Source of the DNA: Dendrobium chrysotoxum
Taxonomy: Eukaryota; Streptophyta; Magnoliopsida; Asparagales; Orchidaceae
Assembly (NCBI GenBank): GCA_019925795.1
Contig: CM034300.1
Span: 68,799,021 to 68,863,020 of the forward strand
DNA length: 64,000 nucleotides
Direction: 5' to 3'
The notes beneath the pieces are model-generated. The model did no database searches and had not been told where the DNA came from. It saw only the letters and a list, made by a program, of their open reading frames with translations. Position 1 is the stretch's first letter, and the number at the start of each line of letters is the position of its first letter. Below, piece by piece: positions 23,077-35,500 of this stretch. Made by a program: the position numbers and the translations under genes.

Positions 23077-25240
23077 ATCTTTGTCATATTTAGTAGCACA
23101 ACATCCCATGTGATAGTAAATTTCATCTTTTCCTTTGGGATCAATCATAGTGCCATGTGAATGCCTTATTGATTTTCTTCAATCATATTTATTCCTTAGA
23201 CAAGTGCATTCATTCTCATGATCAAAAGGAATATATCACCACTGCCAAATTGTTACAAATTAAGTTAACTAATAATTTCTTATGGATTAATAATAACTAG
23301 ATTGAAAATAAAATTTAATCCTAATTAAAATTATCTAGAATGTAAACTAATGCTAAGTATTAAGGATAAAATGAATACTCAGCATATTGTTAATTAAAAC
23401 TTCAATTAAAATTATAAGATGAGATTTAAATAGTCATAATATTGTTATGTTATCATCCTTAAAAAAGAAATCAAGAACATGATTAAATAAAATAAAACAA
23501 CACAAAAAATTTTAAACTTGAAGAAATCAAGAACATGAATAAGAACTTTCTTTTCCTCTAGTTTATTCTCAAATCCAAAAAGTTCTCCCTCTAAAAATAT
23601 TTTCTTATGTTTCTTTCAAAGTTATTCATAGGAACAAGACTTAGCATCTAAAAGTTGATTTTTTTTTTAAGTTTGTCGTCGAAACACGATACCTAGGTGT
23701 AGGTCAAATTCATGTATATTGAATTTTCCATTTCAACACTTCAGTCTACGCTTCTGACCTTCTATGAAGCTTCAGCTTTTTGAATCCATGTATTGATCAT
23801 CTCTAAAGTGTCTAATAAGAGTGATATCAATAAACCTCAAGTATAATCAGAGTTATTGTGTTAAAAGGGGGCCCACATCAATGTCATTTAAGGAGATCAT
23901 GATTAAGGAAGTTCTTAGAAAGTGGATAAAGTTATGTCCATTTTATCTCAAGCTGAATGATCAACAAATCTATCAAGACAAACAGTGGTCAATCTAAAGT
24001 CAACCTCAATCAAGTTTTGGTCAATTCAATGAACGTTGAAGTTCATCAAAGAATAAAAAATAATGTCTAATTGAATAATCCGTAAAATATAGGGTTAACA
24101 AGCCATTGTTAAGTATTAATGGGTCTTTTTTAAAATCCTTAGTGAGCCATTGTAGAGTGTTAACAATGTGACACTAAGGTCACTAATTAATCTATCTCCA
24201 TAAACTACAAAAACATTTGAAATAAAATTTCTACTATCACAAGCTCTTGTAAAGTCTTAATAATGACCCAGTAACCCTTGGCATGCATACGTAGAGCCTT
24301 ATGGATATCTGTTAATCTATCATGTTAGCTAGATGAGATATAGTAGTAGCACATTGTCAAGGAGGGGGTGAGGGGGTTCACCCCCTCCCCAACCCCCCCT
24401 CCCCTCTATAAATATTTGTTGAGTAGCAACTTTTAAGGGCTCCCCATCTAGAAGGCACCCACATACTAATTTTCATATATTTTATGCTATGCACATATTT
24501 TATTTATTTTTTGTTTTTTTATGTACTTATATTACATCAAGTGCTTAATTATCTACATATAAGTATCTTATTGAAGAATATTTATCAACATGTAAATAAA
24601 GCTCTTTCTGAAAATATCAAGATGTTCAACTAAAATCGCTTTGGTTTGAGATCAAATATGGACAAATTGAGGCTAACCACCATCCTTTTATAGATTTATC
24701 TGTGTGAGTGTAGGCTTGGAAGATCTCTATGATTAGACAAGACAAATTTTAAGAAATATAATTATAATTCACATAAGGCATAAATATTTGATTAGTGGAT
24801 TGCATCCTCCCAAAAGCATCCTCTAATCATCATTAAAAATTAATAAAAAATTTTTGGCTAATCATAAATTATTATTACTCAACTTATTATGAAACTGTTT
24901 CTATTTGGCTTATAATGTAGTTGTCGCTAACTATTGTGTTATAGTACAATCTCTATTGACTTTATGTTGGATACATTATAAACTCAATTTCTATCTCACT
25001 TAGCATGCTAACTCAGCTCAATGGTCAAAGAATCAAACTCAACTCAATAACATGACAACCAAAAATGTATTGAGACATAATAGGAATTTAAAAAGACATA
25101 CAAAGTATGTATATTCCATTGATTCAAAATATAATAATTTCAAAAATCTTCTCAAAAAATGTGAAAAATACAAAAGAAAATGAAGAAGTTAAAAGTGTAG
25201 CAAGCTATATTCCTCAGTCATCGTTGTACCTAGCCTTCGG
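23077..25240. other. Intergenic AT-rich DNA with one GC hairpin
   Basis: No gene or element ends are recognised apart from the hairpin at 24361-24388. Before copy C, 21878-22826 is likewise unassigned. Confidence 0.35.
24361..24388. repeat. GC-rich perfect hairpin beside C-runs
   Basis: GGAGGGGGTGA (24361-24371) pairs exactly with TCACCCCCTCC (24378-24388) across a 6-base loop. Further C-runs follow (to about 24404), then CTATAAATA. The G- and C-runs could also form quadruplex or i-motif structures. It is isolated in AT-rich DNA. Confidence 0.7.
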
Positions 25241-25456
25241 TTATTCATCATCAATGAGCAAAATGTAAAGTTTCTTCAGGACTCTAAATATTTGTTCTAG
25301 GCATTTCGATTCAACGAGCTTGTTGAAACAAAATTGTATTCCCTTCTCATATTCGTCAGTCAAAAAATCAAAGTACTTTAAAGTTCATGCAAATGCACCT
25401 AGTATCTCTTCAATAGATGCCAAGTGAGCTCTCTCCTACTTGACATTTCTCTCATA
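25241..25456 (-). pseudogene. Degraded coding fragment, unknown family
   Basis: Read on the minus strand, a frame of about 71 codons has only two internal stops and protein-like composition: blocks such as ERAHLASIEEILGAFA, FDFLTDEYEKGIQFCFNK and LEQIFRVLKKLYILLIDDE, then a stop. Helix-like heptads suggest a fragment of an alpha-helical protein. I do not recognise the family. It could be a gene fragment or transposon coding remnant. Confidence 0.35.
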
Positions 25457-26757
25457 AGACCTGAGGATCTATGTCAAGTTAATCAACACATATAAAATAA
25501 TACAAAAACTATGATGTTTCTCTTCAGTTTTCTTATATGATCAGCATATATATAAGATGAAAAAAATGTCTAGCTTTAGTCAATGTATCCTAATTTGGTT
25601 GCTATAATAAGTCATGAAATTATTTAAATTAATACATGAAGTAAAATCAACTAAAATATTGATCATTTAGTCCATATACATACATCTATAATTTCACCTA
25701 TTATGCAGTAGATCAATTTTGTAATAGATACAATTAAAATGATAATATGTTAACTCTCAAAAATACTCTCTTTATCATGCTGTGCTCGTTACCAACTCCA
25801 TAAATAATGTTTTCCACTATATATGACATAATTTCTAGCAACATAAAAAATAAATAAAATCATTCTTCACCAAAAGAGTTGGAAGAGAGGATGATCCAAT
25901 TCAATAACTCATTTTTATAACGTATCTTTATGTTTTCAATAATATGATAACACATGGGTATAAATTATTCGTACAATAAAAATAGCAGAGAACCGAACAA
26001 TTATACAATATTTGTCTTATGTAACACGTTAGGATTATTTAGCTACTATGTTCACATAAGTAATAATAGTAAATACACCAGAACGATGGGAAAGTGTTCA
26101 AGTGCCTAAAAGGGTCAGTTATATCAAAGTTATTATGCTGGAGTTGAGCTGTAAACTTATCTTATCGTCATGCTCTGATATGCATGTTTTACTCTGCACC
26201 ATACTATATAAGCAAGCTAATTTCTCATGATTATTCCATCTTGACAGACGAAGTATGCTAACAAAATTACTAATTAGCCACATAATAATAGCATTTGTTT
26301 AAAAGTTTATTTTATATGTTTGCCATATGTAAACACTCCTTCATTCAATAGTCTTTTTAGATCATTTGTTATCAATCATATAAAAACATCTAAGTTATTG
26401 GAATTTTTAATTAATGAATGATTAATGATTAAAAGATAGAAGAAATTTTCATTTACATCCATGTTGGTAAGTTGTATATAATAATAAGTACTAGCCAATA
26501 TATGTTCGAAGTGATTGATTGCCCAAACATATTAAATTTATCTAGAAATATCTTGAGGAACACATTGCACATACACTTCTAAAGAATATGACAGATAAGT
26601 ACGATTAAAGTGCTCCTAGGCTTTACAAACAAAATGATATGCCAACACACATTTAGTGGGGTGCTTTTAACATATCAAATTATATTATCTATAGTCTTCT
26701 CTGATATGCAGGGGTGGAACTGATCTCTCTTTTGAGGTTGAACAAATTAGTATTATG
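25457..26757. other. Intergenic DNA, nothing recognised
   Basis: AT-rich, no coding frame or element ends identified. Confidence 0.35.
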
Positions 26758-27308
26758 TAAGAGTGTCAATATTTAACACAACCTGAAAACTCGACTCGAA
26801 AATTTCTGGTCCGGGTCTACCCGTTTGAAAAATGGGTCAGGTTTAGGTTTCACATTCTGACCAAATTAGAATTTGAGGCCAGGTTCGGTCAACCCCAAAA
26901 CTCGTAAGCAACTCAAAACTCATTCGTCGCTCGTGCTCATCATGTTCGTCCGTGGGTTCCAGTCATCCCGCTCACTTGCTCGTTGCTCGAATAGCTTGAG
27001 CTCGCCCGCTCGCCCGATCATCATCATATTTGCTTTCCCGATGGACTGCTTGGGCTCATTCACTCGCTCAACTGCTTGTGTGCTCGGTCACCCGCTCCAC
27101 TAGCCTGCTCGACTGCCTGCGTAGTGCGCTCCCCCTAGACCTAGTTAGCAGGTCGAGTTGAGTCGATCTTGGTTAAGGGAGGGTCGGGTCTGGGTCTAGA
27201 TCTGACACGTTTCTTTAATCAAGTCGTTTTTGGGCCATGTTAGTTGAAGGCGGGTCAGTTTCGGGTTGGACCCGAACCCAACCCCAAAAACCCATTTTAA
27301 CATCCCTA
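26758..27308. mobile_element. hAT-type MITE related to the one at 36486
   Basis: The ends TAAGAGTGTCAA and TTAACATCCCTA are degenerate versions of the TAGGGGTGTCAA inverted termini of the 36486-37072 element. The subterminal parts match too: 'acccgtttgaaaaatgggtc' on the left and 'gggtcagtttcgggttgg' on the right. The interior is likewise GC-rich, with CGCTCGCCCGCTCG-type repeats. The target duplication has decayed. Confidence 0.65.
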
Positions 27309-28850
27309 TGGTTGTGAAATGTATAATCTTATGTATGAAATAAAAAATAAAATTTTTTCTTAGAATTTAGGCAATTGTATTTATTGAAGGTGAGTAAAAT
27401 AATAAAAATATTTATTTTTCAAAAGAAAAAAAAAATTTTCAGAATGGGCACCTTGATTTCAGAATGGGCACCGTGCTGATTTGTATAATATTTGGAGCCT
27501 TAGTAAACGTGATAATTACCATAGCACTTTATATGGCACATCTTTCTATTGAATACCTAAAATACTTTTTAGCTTAGATCAAGAAATTTTCCATACCTAA
27601 TAATTAAATATTATCTTTGTAGAATTATATATATATATCGGTTTTCTTAACTTTAAGACCAAGCTTCTTAATCACTCTTTTTTATTTGATACATATTATT
27701 GTTAACCTCTTAATCTTAGAAATCATTGACTTAAAATTGAAAAATAGTGATCATGAAAAGCTTTTGAAATATTAAATTTATAATTATAATTAATTAATTG
27801 AGCAACTGCAATAACTATAAAGGTCTCTTGCTACCTTATCTCAAAGGTTAATAAATTCTTCTTTAAAAGCATTAAAAATTTTGTAGCTTTTGCATTTGAT
27901 ATAACTTCTTTATTTTAAATTTTATATTAAAATTTATATCAAATTTATAATTATAAATTTTTAAATTTATATTTATAGACAAAAAAAATTAAAAAAATAA
28001 AAAAACTATAAAAAACGATATTATATATTTATTTAAATAAGGTTTGATTTATAATTTTAATTGGAGTGTGTTATTTGATGAATGAGTCCAATTAATCTCT
28101 CCATAGTCCTTTCTTCTATATGTTATTAATATTGACAAAGCTGATAATCTTACCTTAATTAATACTGATTATGATTTTTTTTCTTTTTAATCATAAAAAT
28201 ACTCTCTAGATATTGTTTGTGTTGATCAATAATTTATATTTATAGCTATTTCAAATAGACTTGACACCAGTTAATTATAATTTGTAAAAGATGATAATCC
28301 AAAAAATATTCCTTCTAACATCATATTATGGAAACAATTATTTATTTTTATGAAGATGAATTAAAAAAATTAATGTTAAATATTCCTATCCCTTGTTAAT
28401 CATGAGCAATAGTCGACAGACTAAATTGAATGAACATCATATTCTAAGACTAAGACTAAATTGAACGAACATCAAGCTTGATTACAACTACCCGTCACTT
28501 ACCGTCAGCCACCACCCCCGCCTCCGCTACTGTCTACCACCACCCTCTGACCACCGCCGTCGCCATCGGCAGCCAACAATTATAAATTCAGTGAAATTAA
28601 AAAATAATATAATTTAATCTAATTAACATGATGTAAATATTTGAAATAATAGAATCCAAAATATTGTATGTACCTACATCTTATGCAATGGAATTACAAT
28701 TTTATTAAAAATAATAAGCAACTTTTAATTAAGTGACATTTTAAAATTACAAGCAACATCACGTTCTAATCTTTTTCTCTGAATTTTATTTGTTATTCAT
28801 TCTTTCATGTTAGGATATTTTATAAATGTGTCACATCTAAGCGCCTCAAA
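27309..28850. other. AT-rich DNA upstream of the DWNN gene
   Basis: Mostly AT-rich. A two-unit tandem repeat of 'ttcagaatgggcacc' lies at 27438-27472, and a CCACC/GCCGCC-rich patch at 28500-28575. No gene is called. Confidence 0.35.
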
Positions 28851-29009
28851 AAGATTTCAGTGAATAAGGAGGTTTTTTAGTTTCACAACGACCCCACCTC
28901 CTCCACAACAAACCGTAGGTCAAATTAAGTTCTTCCACGTCCGGAACTAAGCCGGTGCACCCAGCAGTATTTATCTCCCTCTCCAAGGCGGTTTAGGTTT
29001 TCCTCAAGC
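28850..29009 (+). promoter_or_regulatory. Proximal promoter/5' UTR of DWNN-RING gene
   Basis: GC content rises just before the start codon. The stretch 'gtatttatctccctctcc' followed by 'aaggcggtttaggttttcc' and then the ATG at 29010 looks like a plant 5' leader. No convincing TATA box is seen. Confidence 0.4.
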
Positions 29010-29516
29010 ATGGCGGTATACTACAAGTTCCGCAGCTCCGTCGCCTTCGACTCCGTCGACCTCAGCGGCCGCTCGTCGATCTCTGTCCGCGACCTCCGAG
29101 CGAGAATATCCGACATCAAGAAACTCAAAATCTGTGCTGACTTCGATCTCGTTCTGTCCGATGCCGATACGGGCAAAGGTTGGTTCGGTCACACGCTCCT
29201 TGTATCAATTCCTTCTCCTTACTCTTTCTTCTGAGTATGATCGTTTTTATCCCTCATAATTCAATGTAGTATTTGAGAATGAGGACTTCCAGATTCCGGT
29301 GGGTGCTAGCGTAGTCATCAAGCGAGTGCCAACGGGAAGAGAGGCGACTAATGATCGGTGAGTTTGTTTCTGTTCTTCATTGCTTCATTGTATTTTTTTT
29401 CCTACTGTTATACTTTGGGGCATTATAGATGTTCTTTGTTGCATAGGGATGTGATTGCTGGTTCTGCGGGAAAATCGGGAGGATGTGTTGGTACGCTGCA
29501 ATTCTCGACTTCTGAG
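29010..29516 (+). CDS. PQT3-like: Exons 1-3 of the PQT3-like gene (DWNN domain)
   Basis: Exon 1 (29010-29178) ends aaag|gttggt; exon 2 (29270-29357) runs from tgtag|tattt to gatcg|gtgagt; exon 3 (29447-29516) runs from catag|ggatg to tgag|gtaatg. The introns are 91 and 89 bases, typical of plants. Together they give 109 codons with no stop, ending in phase 0. The start codon is the first ATG after a GC-rich leader, and MAVYYKF is the normal N-terminus of plant DWNN proteins. Confidence 0.9.
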
Positions 29517-32500
29517 GTAATGTTTTTCACATGGTTTTTGTATGAAGCAAAATAAGGTCCTTATATGCCCACCATTTCTTTTATTTTTAAATGGAGAAGA
29601 TCCCATTTCTTTGTTCTGTATGCATCACCAGATTGGTTGATGGATTCTTTCTTGCCTCGTTGAACATTCTCATCATTGTCTACATTTTATGATCTTATTT
29701 GATGGCATGTAAATACATTGTCTACATACTGTTTTCTTGAGTATACATAGTACTAGAAGGTGGGGATGCTCTATAGTTGGATTGAAACTTAGTCAAATCA
29801 AATTATTGAAGAAGGCCTCATCGTTTTCACTCTCTCCTCTATATTAGTCATATCTTTAAGTAATCATATATGATCAATCATGCAAATAACAACCATAGAT
29901 ACAAATGCGTCATTCAAAAATCAACCATTTAAACCCTTACATAATAGAATGACAAAAACACATATGTTTGATGGCATGACAAAGTAAGTGAGGACAAAAT
30001 AGGTCACTCAAACACATCCATTTGTTTATCTAAAATACATATGGTAAGCTAAACCCAAAGATCAACATCCTTGACGTAAGCTCACCTAACACGACCTAAA
30101 CATTGTCATACGTAGAAACCATATTGAATAAAATCGATGATGCATATTCTTCAAATGCTCATGTAATAACCAAGATTTTAATCACAGACTAGACAATCTC
30201 ATGAGTTTATCTTGCTTGATGACACTGGCGTTGAATACATCCAACACAGGTAGCATACACTTATGAGTTAGATGTGGTGTTGAGTCTAACTCGGGCATTC
30301 AATCATACAATGTGTATACCATTTGTCAATGAGATTCTCTCTCAAATATACCAATGAGATCATTTGTTGCATCAATAATGTATTCCTTGCTAACCTTTGC
30401 TTGGCTATGTCGAGAAAAAGGTTCATTAGCGTTAGAATTTTTTATTCGACACCTTTAGTTTCATAAACCTAATTAACACTACAAGAAATTCATCCATTTT
30501 TGGCGGCCAAATCTGCCGGTGAATAATTTTCTGGCAGATTTCTGACGGCTCTATGTTTGTTGCAAAAATGCCATAGGAATGTTCTTCCATTGAATATACT
30601 TTCGTCGGAAATACTTGCGACTGATTTTTGACATATTTCTGGTAGAAATTTGGTTGAAAATACTGACGAAATAGATTCGCAGGTAAAAAAGAGTCTGGTG
30701 GGTAGTAGCCACATGAAAAGTTTTGGCAAGGTTTTCCTGTCGCTAGATCGTGAAAAACTATATCGATTGATTTGTGGTAGAAAAGCCATCGAAAATCTAC
30801 TTTAAACCTATAGGCAAAATTAAAAAAAACTCTTTCACTTAAATTTGCTTACAATTACCAACAATCAAGCATAATATAATACACACATAACATAATATTA
30901 GAATAACAGTTTCAATAAATTAGATTTAACTGAAAATCAAACAGTAAACTAGTGTAAATTGAATTAATGGATGAGCGACTAAATCAGCTTTGAATCAAGA
31001 AAATTGGTTGAGAAATGAGGTTGAACGAGCACAAGCGACAATGACCGAGAGAGAAGAGAAATGGGAGAGGGGAGACTGCAGAATGAAAATAGGGCTCTAA
31101 CTGGCAGAATTTTTGTCGAGTTTTTCATTGAAATTTCTGGCAGAAATACTGTCGAAAATTCCATCAGTGTTAAGTGGACAGGACGAAATTTTTGGCGGGA
31201 TTTCTACTAGAAACCTGTCAGTAATATCCCTTTTTTGGTAAAAAAACTCCATCGGTTTTTCTGTCAGAATTTTTTTCCCTTTTTATATGTCAGAATGCTG
31301 CCAGAAATGACAAATTTTACAGTAGTGCAACTTATGATATAAGAGGGGCATTCACAAGTATAAAATTAGGTGCTATTTTAAACATATCCGCTTGATTCTT
31401 TATGAACTTGGGACCAAGAGGATTATTATGCTGAATATTAATCTCATGCGTATCAAGAAATATGCCTATATCATTATAATCTTCAGTTAAGGGCTCAATT
31501 GGTAGAAGCTACTTTGTGGCTCATGGCAATGATTTGCACACAACATTTCCAATTACAGTATTATCCCCTCACATCCTTTCAAACGCATAATATTGATAAT
31601 AAATTTTGTTTGATAACAGGTAGTGTTATAGTTGCCCCTTATATGACTTAGATGGCTCTCAAGAAAAAAAAAAATGCATGTTCAATCTAGGAATGATAAA
31701 TTCACTAATAAAAATTTAGGAGGGGATAAATTGGAAATGTAATTTTAAAATTAGGAGTGGGCAACTAAATTAAGCTGGGAGAGAGATCTATGTGAAAGGA
31801 ATAAAAAAAACAGTTCAATGTTTTCTTTCAGATTTACTCCACCTTTTTGCATTTTTTGACAGGGAGTATGCCATTGATTTAGCCCATAACTGTCTATAAT
31901 TTTAATATATGTTCAAAACTTAGGAAGGTGAATCCTAATTATTGTGTTTTCTTAGTTTTGTGGATAGATATAGAGTGATTCGTAATAAGTTAGGATTTTA
32001 TAATCAAGTATGAAGTAATTGAATGAATTTTCTCCTCACTCTTTGTATCTCTCCCTCTCTTAAATTCTTGGCTGAGTACTTGAGCCCCCTTTCTCTTTCT
32101 TTTGGGCTATCATCACAGGATCATTGAAAACCTTAAAGGGCATCATTCTCGAGAGCAAGGCCACCAACTCCATTTTCCCTCTCCCACTGATAAATTACGG
32201 AATGCTCATATATGTCATTAGATAAAATAGTATGTGCCATAGCGCATGGTGTGGTGAAAAGGTGCGCGCTATTTGTGTCATGTACGAGCATTAGTGCATA
32301 ACACAAAGCCCCTATAGAGCTGGACATTTTTTGAATAATGTAGGGTGAAAAATAAATATTTAATATATATTTACTAATTTTATTTTATCTTACTTAAAGT
32401 TTATTAGAGTATCAGGGCATTGAGCAATCTCGAAGGCTGAAGTTCTCGCATCTCCATCTCTCACGTCATCTGTTTCTGTGCTTCTTTTGGTCTTGACTTC

Positions 32501-35500
32501 AGAGCATTGTACACTGAGCATTGCACTCATTTGTCTCTCTCCCAAAGCATCTTTATTTGTGTCATCTCTATCTCTAAACTCTGCACGTCGAGTGTTAGAC
32601 GATCTTCGTTCATCTTGTCTTTCGTTGCGAGTCTTGTTGAACCTGAATGCTCAAGCCATCTTTGATGAAGGACAAGGGCTTGACAAAGGTCCAAACACAC
32701 TTGTAGTAGCCGAATGCTCTGAACGGCTTGACTAAGGTGGATTCTTAGGTATTTCATAATACTTGAGCTTTTCGTTTTTAGTCACTTGATTTTCCTTAAT
32801 AATTTCTTTCTAAATTTCTGAATCATTTCCCTCTACTGCCCTATCCATTGTTTTGCCTAATTTGATCATACTTTGTTTCATTTGAAGCCTTTTTTTGCTT
32901 TTAAATCTTTTTTTTTTCTGAATCCCTTTTTGTTGTTTAATATCATTTTTTATTTAAAAATTTCTAGTGTACCTCTAAGTATTAGTTACCCTTATCATGA
33001 TTATTATGTACATGATGGAGTGTTGGATTTAGTTGCATTTTATTCATAGTTTTTAATATTTTACGCCGTGTTTATAATAATGTGCAGCGCATCACGCGCT
33101 ATACTCTATGGCTCCAATGGAATATTTCCCTATGGTGCGCTGTTTGTCGTTGATAAGTATGACAAAGCTTCTATTCTTTTATAGAATCTCTATCCTCTTA
33201 TCTTAATATTTTCTTACTGGTTCCACAAGTCATTTGCATACACCCAATTTGAGACCAAGTTAGTATTAGAGCATTGATAATAGGATTTCATTCTGATTGT
33301 GTGAGGTTAAAGAAAAATCTATAAAGTTCTAAGTAATCAAAAACACGTCAATCAAGAAAAGAAAAAATTAAGAAGTTCGCATAAATTGGAGGGTTGCATC
33401 AAGTAGTTGACAACCAATGTAAAATTTGTCGAACAATCATGACATGAATCCTATAATGTAGTATGATAATGCTAGGGTGTTCCTTGGAAGTGAAGCACTG
33501 TATGACATGAATATAACGAGACATTTGCAAGGGCCGCTACACAGGCACCAATGTGCAGTGTTAAATAAGCAAGAGTTCTCACATCATGGACGGATGTTGG
33601 CAAGGAAGATGGTCCATAAAACTAGAATTATGATAGGAACTTATAATATATGTTCTCTTACCGACAAATTGATAGAATTAATAGATATTATGATTCAAAG
33701 GAAGATAAATATTCTATATATTCATGAAACTAAATGGGTTGGAGATAACGTTAAGGAGATTGATAGTTTAAAATTTAAATTATGATATTCAAGTTGCAGT
33801 CGTATTAGTAATGATGTATGTGTGATTATAGATAAGAGGTTGAAGGTTAATATTGTAGAAATTAATAAAATTAGAGATAGAATTGTAACTTTAAACATTG
33901 CTGTTGATGTTAAGATTATTAATATTATATGTGGTAAAGCCCCTCATGTAAGTTTGAAAGTGTTCAAAATTAAAATTTTGGAATGACTTGAAAAATTAAT
34001 TTAAAAGATATTTTTTGAAGAAAGAGTTTTATTGAAGAAGATTTAAATGGACATGTTGGTATAGTGATATTATATTTTAAAATCATTCTTGATAACTATG
34101 AGTTTGGAGCGATTAATGAATGTGCATGATTATATTAGATTTTGCTCTAGCATATAATTTTGTAATTGTTAATAGTTTATTTAAGAAAAGATAGTAACAT
34201 CTCATCACTTATAAGAAGACATATAGTAAAACATAGACTGATTATTTTCTTATAAGAAAAAAAGATCATTTAAATTATAAAGATTGTAAAATAATTTCGA
34301 GTGAAAGTTTATGTACTTAATATCGTTTATTAGTTTTAAATTTTAAGATAAAGGATTGAAATATGAAAAATAAAGTAAAATGTTATCCTAAGATTAGATG
34401 GGGTATTTAAAAAATGTTAAAAAAATATTTTTGAGAGTAACATTTAAGATTTTAAGATTTTGATTGTGCATGAGAGAGCTAATATTATGTGAGAAAAAAT
34501 AACTAGTAAGCTTAAGAATATTGCAAAGTATGTACTTGGAGTATCAAAAGAAAAATCTTCTAATAATATAAATAGTTGATGTTGAAATCAAAATGTGCAA
34601 GAAAAGATAAAAAAAATGTTATAAAAAATTAATTTAGATGTAAACAACTCATAAAATTGGGAAATATATTGAGGGGACGGTCAGGATTGTAAGAAAGTAA
34701 TATCCAATGTAAATAATTTAGCTTTTAATAATTTATATTATAGATTAGATACTGAGAAAGATGAAATATATATGCATAAGTTAGCCAAAAAAAGAGCTAT
34801 GAGAAGTAATGATGTAGTTCAAGTGAAGTGCATTAAGGACTAAGATCAAAAGTGTTTTTATTAGAAGTGGATGTTCAACATAGGTGGATGTGATATTTCT
34901 ATAAGCTTTTCAATGAAGATTTTGAGAATATGATTGACTTTAGTTGCCTTAGCACCCTAAATAAAATAGAAATTTTTATTTTGATTGTCGTATTGGTAAA
35001 ATCAAATTTTCAGAGACCTTATAGAAAATGAAGTGTGGAAAAATAGTTGGAGCTGATAATATTCCAATAGAGATGTGTAAATTCTTAGGAGATGAAGGAA
35101 TTTTTTGGCTTACTAAACTTTTTAATATTATTTTGAAGACAAAAGATTTCAGATGAGTAGAGGAGTCTGTTGGTTCTTATTTCTAAGAATAAATGTGATG
35201 TACAAGTGTGCAAATTATAGAGAAATTAAGTTAATGTGTCAAACATTAAAACTTTGGGAGAGAGTAATTGAGTATATGTTATGATGTGATACTAATGTTT
35301 CTCAAAATCAATTTGGATTCATGACGAGCAGTTCTACTATGGAAGCTATACATTTATTGTGTGATGGCGAAGCATACAGAGAATAAGGAGGATCTATATA
35401 TGATATTTTATTGATTTATAGAAAGCATATGATAAAGTTCTAAGAGAAGTGCTCTAGGGAGTTTTAGAAAATAAACTAGTTAATAATATTTATATTCAAG

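Noticed and set aside
29004..29192. Minus-strand frame over DWNN exon 1
   Set aside because: It is the antisense shadow of the GC-rich first exon.
30490..31164. Minus-strand proteins in intron 3
   Set aside because: They lie within the short CACTA element and reflect its subterminal repeats.
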